This document shows, one piece after another, positions 1 through 7,051 of a stretch of DNA of 9,559 nucleotides. The notes under the pieces were generated by a model. It saw only the letters and a list, made by a program, of their open reading frames with translations. It was not told the origin of the DNA and ran no database searches. A program made the translations under genes and the position numbers. The DNA comes from Flavobacteriales bacterium (GTDB lineage: Bacteria > Bacteroidota > Bacteroidia > Flavobacteriales_E > Vicingaceae), in assembly GCA_003487525.1 (NCBI GenBank), contig DNDT01000509.1:1-9559 (forward strand), read 5' to 3'. Position 1 is the first letter of the stretch. Each line of letters opens with the position of its first letter.

Positions 1-1
1 T

Positions 2-412
2 AAAGATGGCATGGACATGGCACTGCTCGGTTTGGATTTTAAAAACAACAAATTGGAATATGCAGGTGCCAATAACGGAGTGTATATCATTCGAAACGGA
101 GAATTAATTGAAACCAAAGGAAATAGATTTGCAATTGGAAGTTTTATTCGAGGGGAAAAACGGAAATTTGACAATCATACCTTCGATTTGCAAAAAGGTG
201 ATTTGATATATGTGTTCTCCGACGGATACCCCGATCAGTTCGGAGGTGAAAGCGGAAAGAAATACAAGTACAAACCTTTCAAGGAGTTTTTACTTTCGAT
301 TCACGAAAAAAGTATGAGTGAGCAACACAAATTGCTTGAACAGGATTTTATTAATTGGCTTGGTGATTACAGCCAGATTGATGATGTATTAGTAATTGGA
401 GTAAGAGTGTAA
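2..412 (+). CDS. SpoIIE/PP2C-type protein serine phosphatase, C-terminal part (5' end outside window)
   Basis: This is the C-terminal part of a PPM/SpoIIE-family phosphatase, which dephosphorylates Ser/Thr on regulatory proteins using two metal ions. The reading frame is open to the left edge (K-D-G before the first ATG at 11), so that ATG is internal and the real start lies outside. Visible family motifs are DGMDMAL near the edge (a metal-site Asp at bases 5-7), YAGANNG about 18 residues after that ATG, the FSDGYPDQFGG block with its conserved Asp, and the terminal QIDDVLVIGVRV with the last metal-binding Asp pair. In Bacteroidota such domains usually sit at the end of long sensor proteins (7TM, TPR, GAF or PAS), but the sensor half is not visible. 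The stop lies two bases before the ATG of the next gene, so the two are probably co-transcribed. Family assignment is firm; the substrate is unknown. Confidence 0.9.
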   Translation, partial: KDGMDMALLGLDFKNNKLEYAGANNGVYIIRNGELIETKGNRFAIGSFIRGEKRKFDNHTFDLQKGDLIYVFSDGYPDQFGGESGKKYKYKPFKEFLLSIHEKSMSEQHKLLEQDFINWLGDYSQIDDVLVIGVRV

Positions 413-414
413 TT

Positions 415-1533
415 ATGAGTTTGGAAATAAGAGAGGTCGTTGGTAAAAGCGATCGCAAGGCTTTTGTGGATTTTCAATTTGACCTTTATAAAAAGCAATC
501 TCTTTGGGTTCCCCCGATAAAAAAAGACGAATTAAAAGCGCTGAGTCCGGACACAAATCCCGCATTTAAATTTTGCGATGTGAAAATCTGGATGGCTGTT
601 AAAAATGGAAAAACAGTCGGACGGGTTTGCGCCATCATTCATGATAAGTACAATGAAAAGACAGGAGTCAGGTACGGACGGTTTAATCGAATAGAATTTA
701 TTGATGATGCAGAGGTGTTCGATTTGCTTATCAACACGTGCATTCATTGGTTCCTCGAAAAGGGGATGAACAAGGTCCACGGGCCTCTTGGTTTTTCAAA
801 TATGGATACCCAGGGACTTTTGGTCGAGGGCTATGATCATTTACCGAGTATCGCTTCCGTCTATCACCTGCCATATTACAAGGAACACTTTGATCGACTT
901 GGTTTTGTTAAGGAGAACGACTGGGTCGAATTCAGGTTGACACTGACCGAAGGTGCGGTAAACAAGGCAGACAGGGGCGCCCAGCTGATAAAAAAACGCG
1001 GTGGGTTCGAATCGATTCAACTGACCTCAAAAAAGGAGTTGCAAGCTTATGGACGTCGAATTTTTGACATACTGAACAAGGCATTTGCCGAACTTCCGTA
1101 TGTGGCCGAACTCAACGAAGAAATGATTGACATGTATGCAGAGAAGTACTTCTCTATGCTGGATCTGAGATTTATTACCCTGGTAAAAAAAGATGGGGAT
1201 TTGGTGGGATTTTTTATCGGGTTACCCAGCCTTTCCGAAGCCATGCAGAAAGCAGGAGGGAAGTTGTTCCCCTTTGGATTCATACACCTTTTAAAGGCAC
1301 TTAAAAAACCAAAAGTGATCGATATGATGCTTACCGGAGTCTTGCCTGAATACCATAGTTCGGGTGTGGCCGTCATTCTGATTGGGGAATTGCAAAAGAG
1401 GATGATGGAACTCGGAATCAATCAAATGGAAACAACCGGTGTATTTGAGACCAATAGCAACGTTATTGCGAACTGGAAAAATTACGAACACATTCAGCAC
1501 AAACGAAGACGATGCTATGTCAGGGACATATAA
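415..1533 (+). CDS. Two-part GNAT-like N-acetyltransferase-family protein (YghO-like)
   Basis: A 372-residue soluble protein with no signal peptide or membrane segment. The N-terminal half (about residues 3-175) looks GNAT-like: the strand pair KIWMAVKNGKTVGRVCAI at 57-74, a helix around 100-118, then V-H-G-P-L-G-F at 121-127 and a conserved-looking LVEGYDHLP segment at 136-144. A second GNAT-like half (about 245-370) has ITLVKKDGDLVGFFIG-type strands, VLPEYHSSGVAVILI resembling the acyl-CoA-binding loop and helix, and an F-E-T-N-S-N-V motif close to the end. This layout matches large hypothetical proteins in Bacteroidota and Proteobacteria annotated as GNAT or YghO-like. No substrate is known to me. 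It starts two bases after the phosphatase stop and ends inside the terminator, so it closes that transcription unit. Fold family is moderately sure; the function is not. Confidence 0.75.
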   Translation: MSLEIREVVGKSDRKAFVDFQFDLYKKQSLWVPPIKKDELKALSPDTNPAFKFCDVKIWMAVKNGKTVGRVCAIIHDKYNEKTGVRYGRFNRIEFIDDAEVFDLLINTCIHWFLEKGMNKVHGPLGFSNMDTQGLLVEGYDHLPSIASVYHLPYYKEHFDRLGFVKENDWVEFRLTLTEGAVNKADRGAQLIKKRGGFESIQLTSKKELQAYGRRIFDILNKAFAELPYVAELNEEMIDMYAEKYFSMLDLRFITLVKKDGDLVGFFIGLPSLSEAMQKAGGKLFPFGFIHLLKALKKPKVIDMMLTGVLPEYHSSGVAVILIGELQKRMMELGINQMETTGVFETNSNVIANWKNYEHIQHKRRRCYVRDI

Positions 1534-1567
1534 AAAAAGCCGGTCTGAAACTGACCGGCTTTTTTTT
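1532..1567. terminator. Intrinsic terminator, probably bidirectional
   Basis: A perfect GC-rich stem GCCGGTC/GACCGGC (1539-1545 with 1553-1559) encloses the 7-base loop TGAAACT. It is flanked by A7 on the left and T8 on the right, which pair and lengthen the stem. The A-tract reads as a T-tract on the minus strand, so the same hairpin can stop both the + strand gene ending at 1533 (its TAA runs into the A-tract) and the - strand hydrolase gene ending at 1585. Its placement between convergent genes supports this. Confidence 0.93.
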
Positions 1568-1584
1568 GTGCATGATGCTGTGTT

Positions 1585-3036
1585 TTAGTTAACCGCAATT
1601 TTCTTTCTTGCTATTCCCTTTTCTGTCTGAATAGATAAGAAGTAAATACCATGATCCAGGTTCGATACATTCAACTGGAAAGTACCTGTTCTGTTCGGAG
1701 AACCATTCCAAACCGCTGAACCATTCAGATTGTACAAGACGGCTGTTTCAACTTTGAGGGTTGATTCAATGTAGATGATGTCCGATGAAGGATTTGGATA
1801 TACGGATACCTTGTCATTGATGTTCTCCGTTTCATTGACACCGACATAGGTAGTATGCGCAATGAATCTTGGGCAGAAATAACCCATGATGGTATCGATG
1901 TATGCAAGAGCCTTTGGCTTTGTAGCGTAAGGATTGGCGGCAGAACCATAACCTGAACCGGGGGCAATGCAAGGACTGTTCTGATCATACCAGGCCCATG
2001 GTTCATAACCATTGGCAATTCCAAAGTGCGGCATGAAACCGCTAAAGGAAGTTTTGCTCTTGGCAGAGTTGGTATAGGCATCGGTAAAATTATTGTCAAA
2101 GAATGTCTGGTTACCGAGTCTGGTGGCAATTTCACTGATTTTTCTTGATCCGCAGACTTCAACAACGGGTTGACCTGTAGCGGCCACAATTACGATGTCG
2201 CAATTAATCGGTGTAAGTGAATCAGCCTCTCCGTGAAACGAAATAATTGGAACTTCACCGGCTTCCTGCCAGGATGAATCTCCGATGGCTCCACCAAGAT
2301 TCAATACCATGCTTATCTTGCTCGAAGCACCCGGATTATTGTAATTATAATAACCTGTAGTTCCGTTGTCTCCTTCGAAATCTCCCCATAGGTGAATGTT
2401 CACCAATGGTTTTCCGGTAGATGGATGCAAGAATTTCAGCAACCACAATTCATTGGTATCGGTGAGTGCACCATAAGCCAGCGCACTGTATCCACCCGAA
2501 TTCGAACCTCCGACACATATTTTGGTACTGTCGATACCGTATGTGCTTTGGTTTAATTTCATGTATCGAACACAGGCTTTCATGTCCTGCATGGAGAGGT
2601 ACACGGCTGTCATGATGGTACCGATTCGGTCTTCCTGGGCACCCGCAAGCGGATTCCAGCCCAATCTGTAGTCCATTGAAACCGCAACATAACCCCTCTT
2701 GGCAAATTCCCTGCACATTTCAACCATGGTGCTGTCTTCTTTGTCACCAAGCGGCAAAGTATTCTTGCTGCATTTGGGAAGGAAACTTCCGGCATGGGCA
2801 AGGATGATCAAAGGTCTGTTGGTGACCGTATCACCCGTTGGTTCGTAGACATCCATCATCAATGGTTGCGAAACCGGGGTGGGAGGGGTAATGTAGACAT
2901 TGAAATTATCCCCGTATTTTACATTTTTTGAAACCGTTACGCCCGTGAAAACCTTGTCGATATACCTGGTTTGTGCAAGAGCAGTCGTCAGCATGAAACA
3001 TGCCATGCTAAAAAATAGTAGACTTGTTTTTTTCAT
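1585..3036 (-). CDS. Secreted alpha/beta-hydrolase-like protein with T9SS type A sorting domain
   Basis: The 483-residue product has an N-terminal signal peptide (about residues 1-21, charged MKK, hydrophobic core, ALAQ end). An alpha/beta-hydrolase-like domain follows (about 57-390): a strand with LIILAHAGS at 77-84 (the oxyanion-hole HGG-like position), GYVAVSMDYRLGWNP at 115-129, a nucleophile-elbow-like VGGSNSGGYSAL at 175-186, and HGEADSLTP at 268-276 supplying a plausible catalytic Asp272. The elbow has Asn179 where esterases have the nucleophile Ser, so catalysis is uncertain. The last 75 or so residues (VSVYPNPSSDIIYIE, then DHGIYFLSIQ and a KKIAVN end) are a typical type A sorting domain for export through the Por/T9SS system to the surface. 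It lies 46 bases downstream of a TonB-dependent receptor gene and probably shares its transcript. Family is clear; substrate and activity are unknown. Confidence 0.88.
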   Translation of the reverse strand: MKKTSLLFFSMACFMLTTALAQTRYIDKVFTGVTVSKNVKYGDNFNVYITPPTPVSQPLMMDVYEPTGDTVTNRPLIILAHAGSFLPKCSKNTLPLGDKEDSTMVEMCREFAKRGYVAVSMDYRLGWNPLAGAQEDRIGTIMTAVYLSMQDMKACVRYMKLNQSTYGIDSTKICVGGSNSGGYSALAYGALTDTNELWLLKFLHPSTGKPLVNIHLWGDFEGDNGTTGYYNYNNPGASSKISMVLNLGGAIGDSSWQEAGEVPIISFHGEADSLTPINCDIVIVAATGQPVVEVCGSRKISEIATRLGNQTFFDNNFTDAYTNSAKSKTSFSGFMPHFGIANGYEPWAWYDQNSPCIAPGSGYGSAANPYATKPKALAYIDTIMGYFCPRFIAHTTYVGVNETENINDKVSVYPNPSSDIIYIESTLKVETAVLYNLNGSAVWNGSPNRTGTFQLNVSNLDHGIYFLSIQTEKGIARKKIAVN

Positions 3037-3046
3037 AATTGTTTGA

Positions 3047-3060
3047 TTTAGTTAACTAAA
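3047..3060. repeat. Perfect 14-bp palindrome TTTAGTTAACTAAA
   Basis: This exact inverted repeat (two 7-base arms, no spacer) lies in the 46-base gap between the receptor stop and the hydrolase ATG, ending 10 bases before that ATG. It is A/T-rich with a GTTAAC core and has no T-tract behind it, so it does not look like a terminator. It could be a binding site for a dimeric regulator, or chance in A/T-rich DNA. No second full copy was seen in the window; only a 10-base half match, TTTAGTTAAC, occurs at the other end of the hydrolase gene (1584-1593). Confidence 0.5.
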
Positions 3061-3064
3061 GATA
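3057..3064 (-). promoter_or_regulatory. Possible -7 element upstream of the hydrolase gene
   Basis: Read on the minus strand this is TATCTTTA, which matches seven of eight positions of the Bacteroidota -7 consensus TAnnTTTG. It lies about 20 bases before the hydrolase ATG and overlaps the palindrome at 3047-3060. I found no clear TTTG -33 element at the usual distance, so this is only a weak candidate for an internal promoter. Read-through from the receptor gene is equally plausible. Confidence 0.2.
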
Positions 3065-3082
3065 AATATTTTGATGAGTTCT

Positions 3083-5908
3083 TCACTTTTTTGACAATTC
3101 GAATAATATTGAAAAATAAGCCATTCGACCCACACGAGGCCCGCCATAGGTCTGATAGCTTAATTTATTCAGAATATTTGATGCCCCGAGTTTGAAGGTT
3201 GTATGAATTCGATTGGCCCGGTAACTGATCTGAGCATCCAAAATGTCGTAGGTTGGGATGGAGCCTGTAAATTGAGGAGAGCCTTCAAACAGGAAGCCTT
3301 CAATCCACTTGTAATTTACATTAAATCCGAAACCATGTAACGTCTTATTGAACATTACAAGGTGAATGTCCCTTCCGGAAATTCCAACGTTGAATTTGTT
3401 TTCAGGCGTATTGTATGCCGGGATAATAGGGTCATCGATACTGTCTTTGTTCAGAATATTCCAGGAGTAATTTCCGGATAGGGCAAAGTACTTTTTAAAG
3501 TAATAATTGATTCCGATGCTAAATCCCTGGGTAGTAACCTGCGTCGTTGAATTGGCCGTTACACGGTAAATCTCATCGATACGGGCATCTGCTCCGTTGT
3601 TGATCGATTGTACATCGGCACCGATGACATAGCCCAAAAAATCGTTGTACCAACTGAAGTAATAGCTGGCATCTATGAACAATTGCTTGCTTATCATCCC
3701 TTTGTATCCAATTTCAACACTTTTCACTTTTTCAGGTCTTACCGGTGCAACGCTGAAGGTATCGAGCAGGCGGGGACGGAAAGTCGAACTGTCGTAGGCA
3801 TCAAAAAATGATTCTACCGTGATCAGGTCGTCATAACCATTCAGGTTTCCGATTAAAACGGCCCTTCCGACATTGTAGAACAGATACTGATCCTGCAGGG
3901 TCGGATTTCTGATCGCAGACGAGAAAGAGGTTCTGAATGTGTGTTTTTCATTTGGCACATATACAACCGAAAATGCGGGTGAATAAGCATAATCGAAATT
4001 CTCGTTTTTATCGACCCTACCGGTGGCGGTGAGGATAATGCTGTTGTTCACGATGCGCTTTTCAATGCTTGTATAAATGCCATACTCCTTATTGGATATG
4101 CGCCTTCCATTCGTGTCACTGAAAATGGTACCGTTGCTGTTTGGGTTGTAGGCACGCAGATTTCCGCCAAGCAACCATTTTAGGCCATTGACGTGTAATT
4201 CGTCTTCATTGAACCATATCTGTGCCTGAATATGCGACAGTGAAGATTTGTCAAAAAATCCTGATCCACCCTCGGAATACGTTTGTTTCGAAGTGATTGA
4301 GTTAAAGGCCGAATCGAACTCCGCCGTACCTTCCTTGTATCGCGGTCTGTTAAACTGACTAAAACCGCGTCCGTCCGCATACTTCCTGGCCGAATTGTGG
4401 TATGCATACAATGAATCGATGTTTTCTGCCATGATCAGCTGAGCCAGGGCCTGCGTGGCCTCTTTGCTGTCCCCGAACCATTGCTGCGTCCATTCGCGGT
4501 CACGGGGATCAGGATAACCCGGTAAGGCTCGCACCTTGTTTACATTGTACTTTTGCCAATAAGCCAAATAATCCTTTGACCAGTCCGAGCTGCTCTTTGC
4601 GTCGCTTTGCAGCAAAAATGCCGTAAAAACGGCATCGTAAGATTTTCCGGCATCTTCGGCCGTGTGATATGCCCGAATAAAAAACTTGTCCTTGTTTCCA
4701 ATTTCGGCGATGTACTGCTCCATTTTTAAATCCTTCAAACTATACCGGTTGTCCCCCTGGTAAACAGTTGTTCCCGTTCCGTAGTTATAGGTCAGCTTGG
4801 CGTCCAATTTTGCCGGAAGTTTGAAATGAAGGGAAGGAAATACTTTTAAATTTTTGGTGTCGTAGTCCACAAGATCCACTTCATTGTAACCGGTTCTATG
4901 ATAAATGCCCAGTCCCGGTGAATTTAACTGCCCGTAATCACCGGTTTCATCATTTTGATTGGGTCTGTTTTCGTCACCGTACCTGTTTACCGCATCGTAA
5001 CCTCCCGGATTATTAGCCTCGGCTATTGACTGATCTGTCGGAGCGTAGTTGTCGGCAACCCAGTCGTAGGCCTGCATGTACGAGAAATTTATTTTATAGG
5101 CAATCACTTCGGATTGAGATCCAAACAACTTATGGGCGCGGGCAAAACGAAGCGAGGTTTCTCTCAGGTTTCGTTCACCTACCTTACCCATCACATCCAA
5201 TCCCTGATGAACAAAAGGATCTTTGGTTGTCATGGAGATAACTCCGTTAAACGCATTTGGGCCATAGAGACCGGAATTGGCGCCGACTATAAGTTCGACT
5301 CGCTGAATATCAAGTTCCGATGCCCCTGCAAAATTGCCGACGGAAAAATTTAATCCGGGAGCCTGATTGTCAACACCGTCTATTATCTGGAGCGAGCGTA
5401 CCGGACGAGTGCTGTTGAAACCTCTGGTATTTATTACTTTGAAACCCATGCTGGCCGCCGTTAAATCCACTCCTTTTAAGTGACCGAGTCCATCGTAAAA
5501 ATTAACGGCAGGTGTTTCTTTTACGGCAATGGCGTCCATGGACTCGACGGTAACAGCAGATTCCCGTTGTTTTTCCGTAATCCTGTCGTCTATCACGCTT
5601 ACCGATTCAAGGGTTACGTTTTCCCCTTTCATTTTCAGCTTTATTTTCTCAAGATTTGTGACGTTGATTTCCTGTTTTTCGAATCCCACGTAGGTTATGG
5701 TCAATGTCGCCGGAAGTCCGTTGGTCAGTTTAATCGAGAAATTCCCATTGAAATCGGTCGTGACCCCGTTTGACGAACCCTTTTCCAAAACGGCTGCCCC
5801 AAAGAGTTTTTCACCGGTGGAAGCATCTTCAATTACACCTGAAATTGTTTGAGACACGGTAATACCCGTATACAACAAGAATGCGTAAAAAAGAAATATT
5901 CCCTTCAT
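3083..5908 (-). CDS. TonB-dependent outer-membrane receptor with carboxypeptidase-regulatory-like N-domain
   Basis: The product has 941 residues from the ATG at 5908; a TTG directly before it could add one residue but is unlikely. It carries a signal peptide (about 1-20), a CarboxypepD_reg-like beta-sandwich (about 21-95; ISGVIEDASTGEKLFGAAV, then D-F-N-G-N-F-S-I), and a plug domain (about 115-230; NTRGFNSTRPVRSLQIIDGV and RVELIVGANSGLYGPNAFNG). A long beta-barrel follows, ending AYFSILFELSKK. No obvious TonB box was found. Receptors of this family pull large ligands such as iron complexes, glycans or vitamins through the outer membrane using TonB/ExbBD energy. There is no SusD partner beside it, which argues against a classic Sus glycan system. 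A roughly 135-residue Trp/Tyr-rich, partly helical segment (about 420-555) is probably a large extracellular loop. The next gene downstream encodes the secreted hydrolase, a possible ligand-processing partner. Family certain, ligand unknown. Confidence 0.95.
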   Translation of the reverse strand: MKGIFLFYAFLLYTGITVSQTISGVIEDASTGEKLFGAAVLEKGSSNGVTTDFNGNFSIKLTNGLPATLTITYVGFEKQEINVTNLEKIKLKMKGENVTLESVSVIDDRITEKQRESAVTVESMDAIAVKETPAVNFYDGLGHLKGVDLTAASMGFKVINTRGFNSTRPVRSLQIIDGVDNQAPGLNFSVGNFAGASELDIQRVELIVGANSGLYGPNAFNGVISMTTKDPFVHQGLDVMGKVGERNLRETSLRFARAHKLFGSQSEVIAYKINFSYMQAYDWVADNYAPTDQSIAEANNPGGYDAVNRYGDENRPNQNDETGDYGQLNSPGLGIYHRTGYNEVDLVDYDTKNLKVFPSLHFKLPAKLDAKLTYNYGTGTTVYQGDNRYSLKDLKMEQYIAEIGNKDKFFIRAYHTAEDAGKSYDAVFTAFLLQSDAKSSSDWSKDYLAYWQKYNVNKVRALPGYPDPRDREWTQQWFGDSKEATQALAQLIMAENIDSLYAYHNSARKYADGRGFSQFNRPRYKEGTAEFDSAFNSITSKQTYSEGGSGFFDKSSLSHIQAQIWFNEDELHVNGLKWLLGGNLRAYNPNSNGTIFSDTNGRRISNKEYGIYTSIEKRIVNNSIILTATGRVDKNENFDYAYSPAFSVVYVPNEKHTFRTSFSSAIRNPTLQDQYLFYNVGRAVLIGNLNGYDDLITVESFFDAYDSSTFRPRLLDTFSVAPVRPEKVKSVEIGYKGMISKQLFIDASYYFSWYNDFLGYVIGADVQSINNGADARIDEIYRVTANSTTQVTTQGFSIGINYYFKKYFALSGNYSWNILNKDSIDDPIIPAYNTPENKFNVGISGRDIHLVMFNKTLHGFGFNVNYKWIEGFLFEGSPQFTGSIPTYDILDAQISYRANRIHTTFKLGASNILNKLSYQTYGGPRVGRMAYFSILFELSKK

Positions 5909-5979
5909 CAAGGATTAGATAATGAATGATACGTTTATAAAGAAACAAATAAAAATCAATCTGGAAAAAAAGGAATCGC

Positions 5980-6714
5980 TTATTGAGATTTAAACGAAGC
6001 GCTTATGATCCCCCTTGAATGCTCGATGAGTTCGTTTAGGTTATTCTCGGTATATCCCGTTGTATCAATAGGAGGGTGAACAATGGCTTCGGCGTGTCCC
6101 GGCAATAGATTCATGGTACCGCTTGCAAGTATTTTACGGGTGCCATTGATGGTTACTGGAAGGATGGGTAAGCCCAACTGAAGTGCCAGCACAAAGGCAC
6201 CTTTCTTGAAAGGGGCGATGCTTCCGTCCTTGCTTCTTGTACCTTCCGGAAAGAACATTACCGAGGTCCCGTTTACAATGTTTTTTTTGGCGGCATTCAA
6301 CTCCTGGATGGCTTTTTTACGGTCACTGCGGTCAATGATTATGTGACCGACTTTCTCACAGGCATATCCGATAAACGGGATTTTACGAAGTTCCTTTTTC
6401 ATCACCCACTTGAGATCCATTTTAAGCCATCCGTACATGACAAAAATGTCATAATGGCTTTGGTGATTGGAAATAACCACATACGATTGTTTTCTGTCAA
6501 TATTTTCAAGTCCAAATACACTCACCGTCATGGGTGTAAAGAATGAGCTGAATCTGGACCAACCAATTCCCCCGACCAAACTGCCAGCTTTTGGGCTGAC
6601 TGTTATGGCAAGCACAATGGCTATTATGGCAAATATCATGCCTGACAGCCCAAGTAATGGGGTGAATATCAACCATTTATAAGGTTGATAAAGAATCCAC
6701 AGTAATTTTCTCAT
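5980..6714 (-). CDS. plsC: 1-acyl-sn-glycerol-3-phosphate acyltransferase (PlsC family)
   Basis: This 244-residue membrane-associated enzyme is expected to transfer an acyl group to lysophosphatidic acid, giving phosphatidic acid. A hydrophobic N-terminal stretch (about residues 13-38) anchors it. The catalytic HX4D motif is N-H-Q-S-H-Y-D (His84, Asp89), and the substrate-binding block is F-P-E-G-T-R-S at 155-161, followed by PFKKGAFVLA and LPILPVTING. Length and motif order are normal for PlsC. Its ATG overlaps the TAA of the SUI1-like gene by one base (TAATG), which suggests translational coupling, and it is the last gene of the lipid-kinase cluster. PlsC-family enzymes can also act on other lyso-lipids or ornithine lipids, so the exact acceptor is inferred. 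A 71-base gap separates it from the receptor ATG. Confidence 0.92.
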   Translation of the reverse strand: MRKLLWILYQPYKWLIFTPLLGLSGMIFAIIAIVLAITVSPKAGSLVGGIGWSRFSSFFTPMTVSVFGLENIDRKQSYVVISNHQSHYDIFVMYGWLKMDLKWVMKKELRKIPFIGYACEKVGHIIIDRSDRKKAIQELNAAKKNIVNGTSVMFFPEGTRSKDGSIAPFKKGAFVLALQLGLPILPVTINGTRKILASGTMNLLPGHAEAIVHPPIDTTGYTENNLNELIEHSRGIISASFKSQ

Positions 6715-7049
6715 TATATTCCCGAAATTTTAACGCGATAGCCCTTGGCTTTTAAATAATCGCTTATTTTTTGCACTGCATTTCCCTGAATGAAAATTTC
6801 ACCGTCCTTGGTTGTACCACCGGTCCCGCAATAAGATTTCAACTCTTTCCCGAGGTTTTTCAATGATTCGTTGCTTCCCGAAAAACCCGATACCACGGTG
6901 ACCGTTTTTCCTTTTCTGTTTCGCCTGTCCGGGAAAATTTTAAGCGATTGTTGGTTTGCCGGAATTTCCTGCTCTTCGGATTCGTCATCCGATTCAAACG
7001 AAAAATTTGGATTTGTTGAGTAAACAATGTTTTTTCTGGCGTTTTTCAT
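6714..7049 (-). CDS. SUI1/eIF1-like translation initiation factor family protein (YciH-like)
   Basis: The product has 111 residues from the ATG at 7049. The core (about 36-111) matches the SUI1 fold: RRNRKGKTVTVVSGFSGSN (basic strand-loop, about 42-60), LGKELKSYCGTGGTTKDG (helix then the conserved C-G-T-G-G-T loop, about 66-83), EIFIQGNAVQKISDYLKAKGY (about 84-104). The N-terminal tail is acidic and low-complexity (SFESDDESEEQE, about 17-28), as is common in bacterial homologues. Archaeal and eukaryotic relatives help choose the start codon on the ribosome; the role of bacterial YciH is poorly known, with some evidence for an accessory or stress-related effect on initiation. The ATG lies two bases after the stop of the lipid kinase gene. 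A TTG further upstream (7058) would make a 7-base overlap but is less likely than the ATG. Confidence 0.92.
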   Translation of the reverse strand: MKNARKNIVYSTNPNFSFESDDESEEQEIPANQQSLKIFPDRRNRKGKTVTVVSGFSGSNESLKNLGKELKSYCGTGGTTKDGEIFIQGNAVQKISDYLKAKGYRVKISGI

Positions 7050-7051
7050 TG

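Noticed and set aside
1725..2189. Open frame of 154 codons on the minus strand inside the hydrolase gene
   Set aside because: It is an alternative frame of the real gene, with Pro/Leu/Ser-rich composition, no domain and no start context of its own.
1584..3056. Direct repeat TTTAGTTAAC at both ends of the hydrolase gene (1584-1593 and 3047-3056)
   Set aside because: The left copy is made by the final Val-Asn-stop codons, the repeat is only ten A/T-rich bases, and there are no mobile-element genes, so it is not evidence of insertion.
5485..5546. 9-bp inverted repeat CGAGTCCAT / ATGGACTCG
   Set aside because: It lies inside the receptor plug coding region, the arms are 44 bases apart, and the codons are explained by the protein; most likely chance.
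5909..5911. TTG start one codon before the receptor ATG
   Set aside because: An ATG follows directly and gives a normal signal peptide; there is no reason to prefer the TTG.
5964..6001. Terminator-like signal after plsC (5-bp stem, A7 tract on the + strand)
   Set aside because: The stem is only CGCTT/AAGCG with a 15-base loop, and five bases separate it from the T-tract on the minus strand. Too weak to call.
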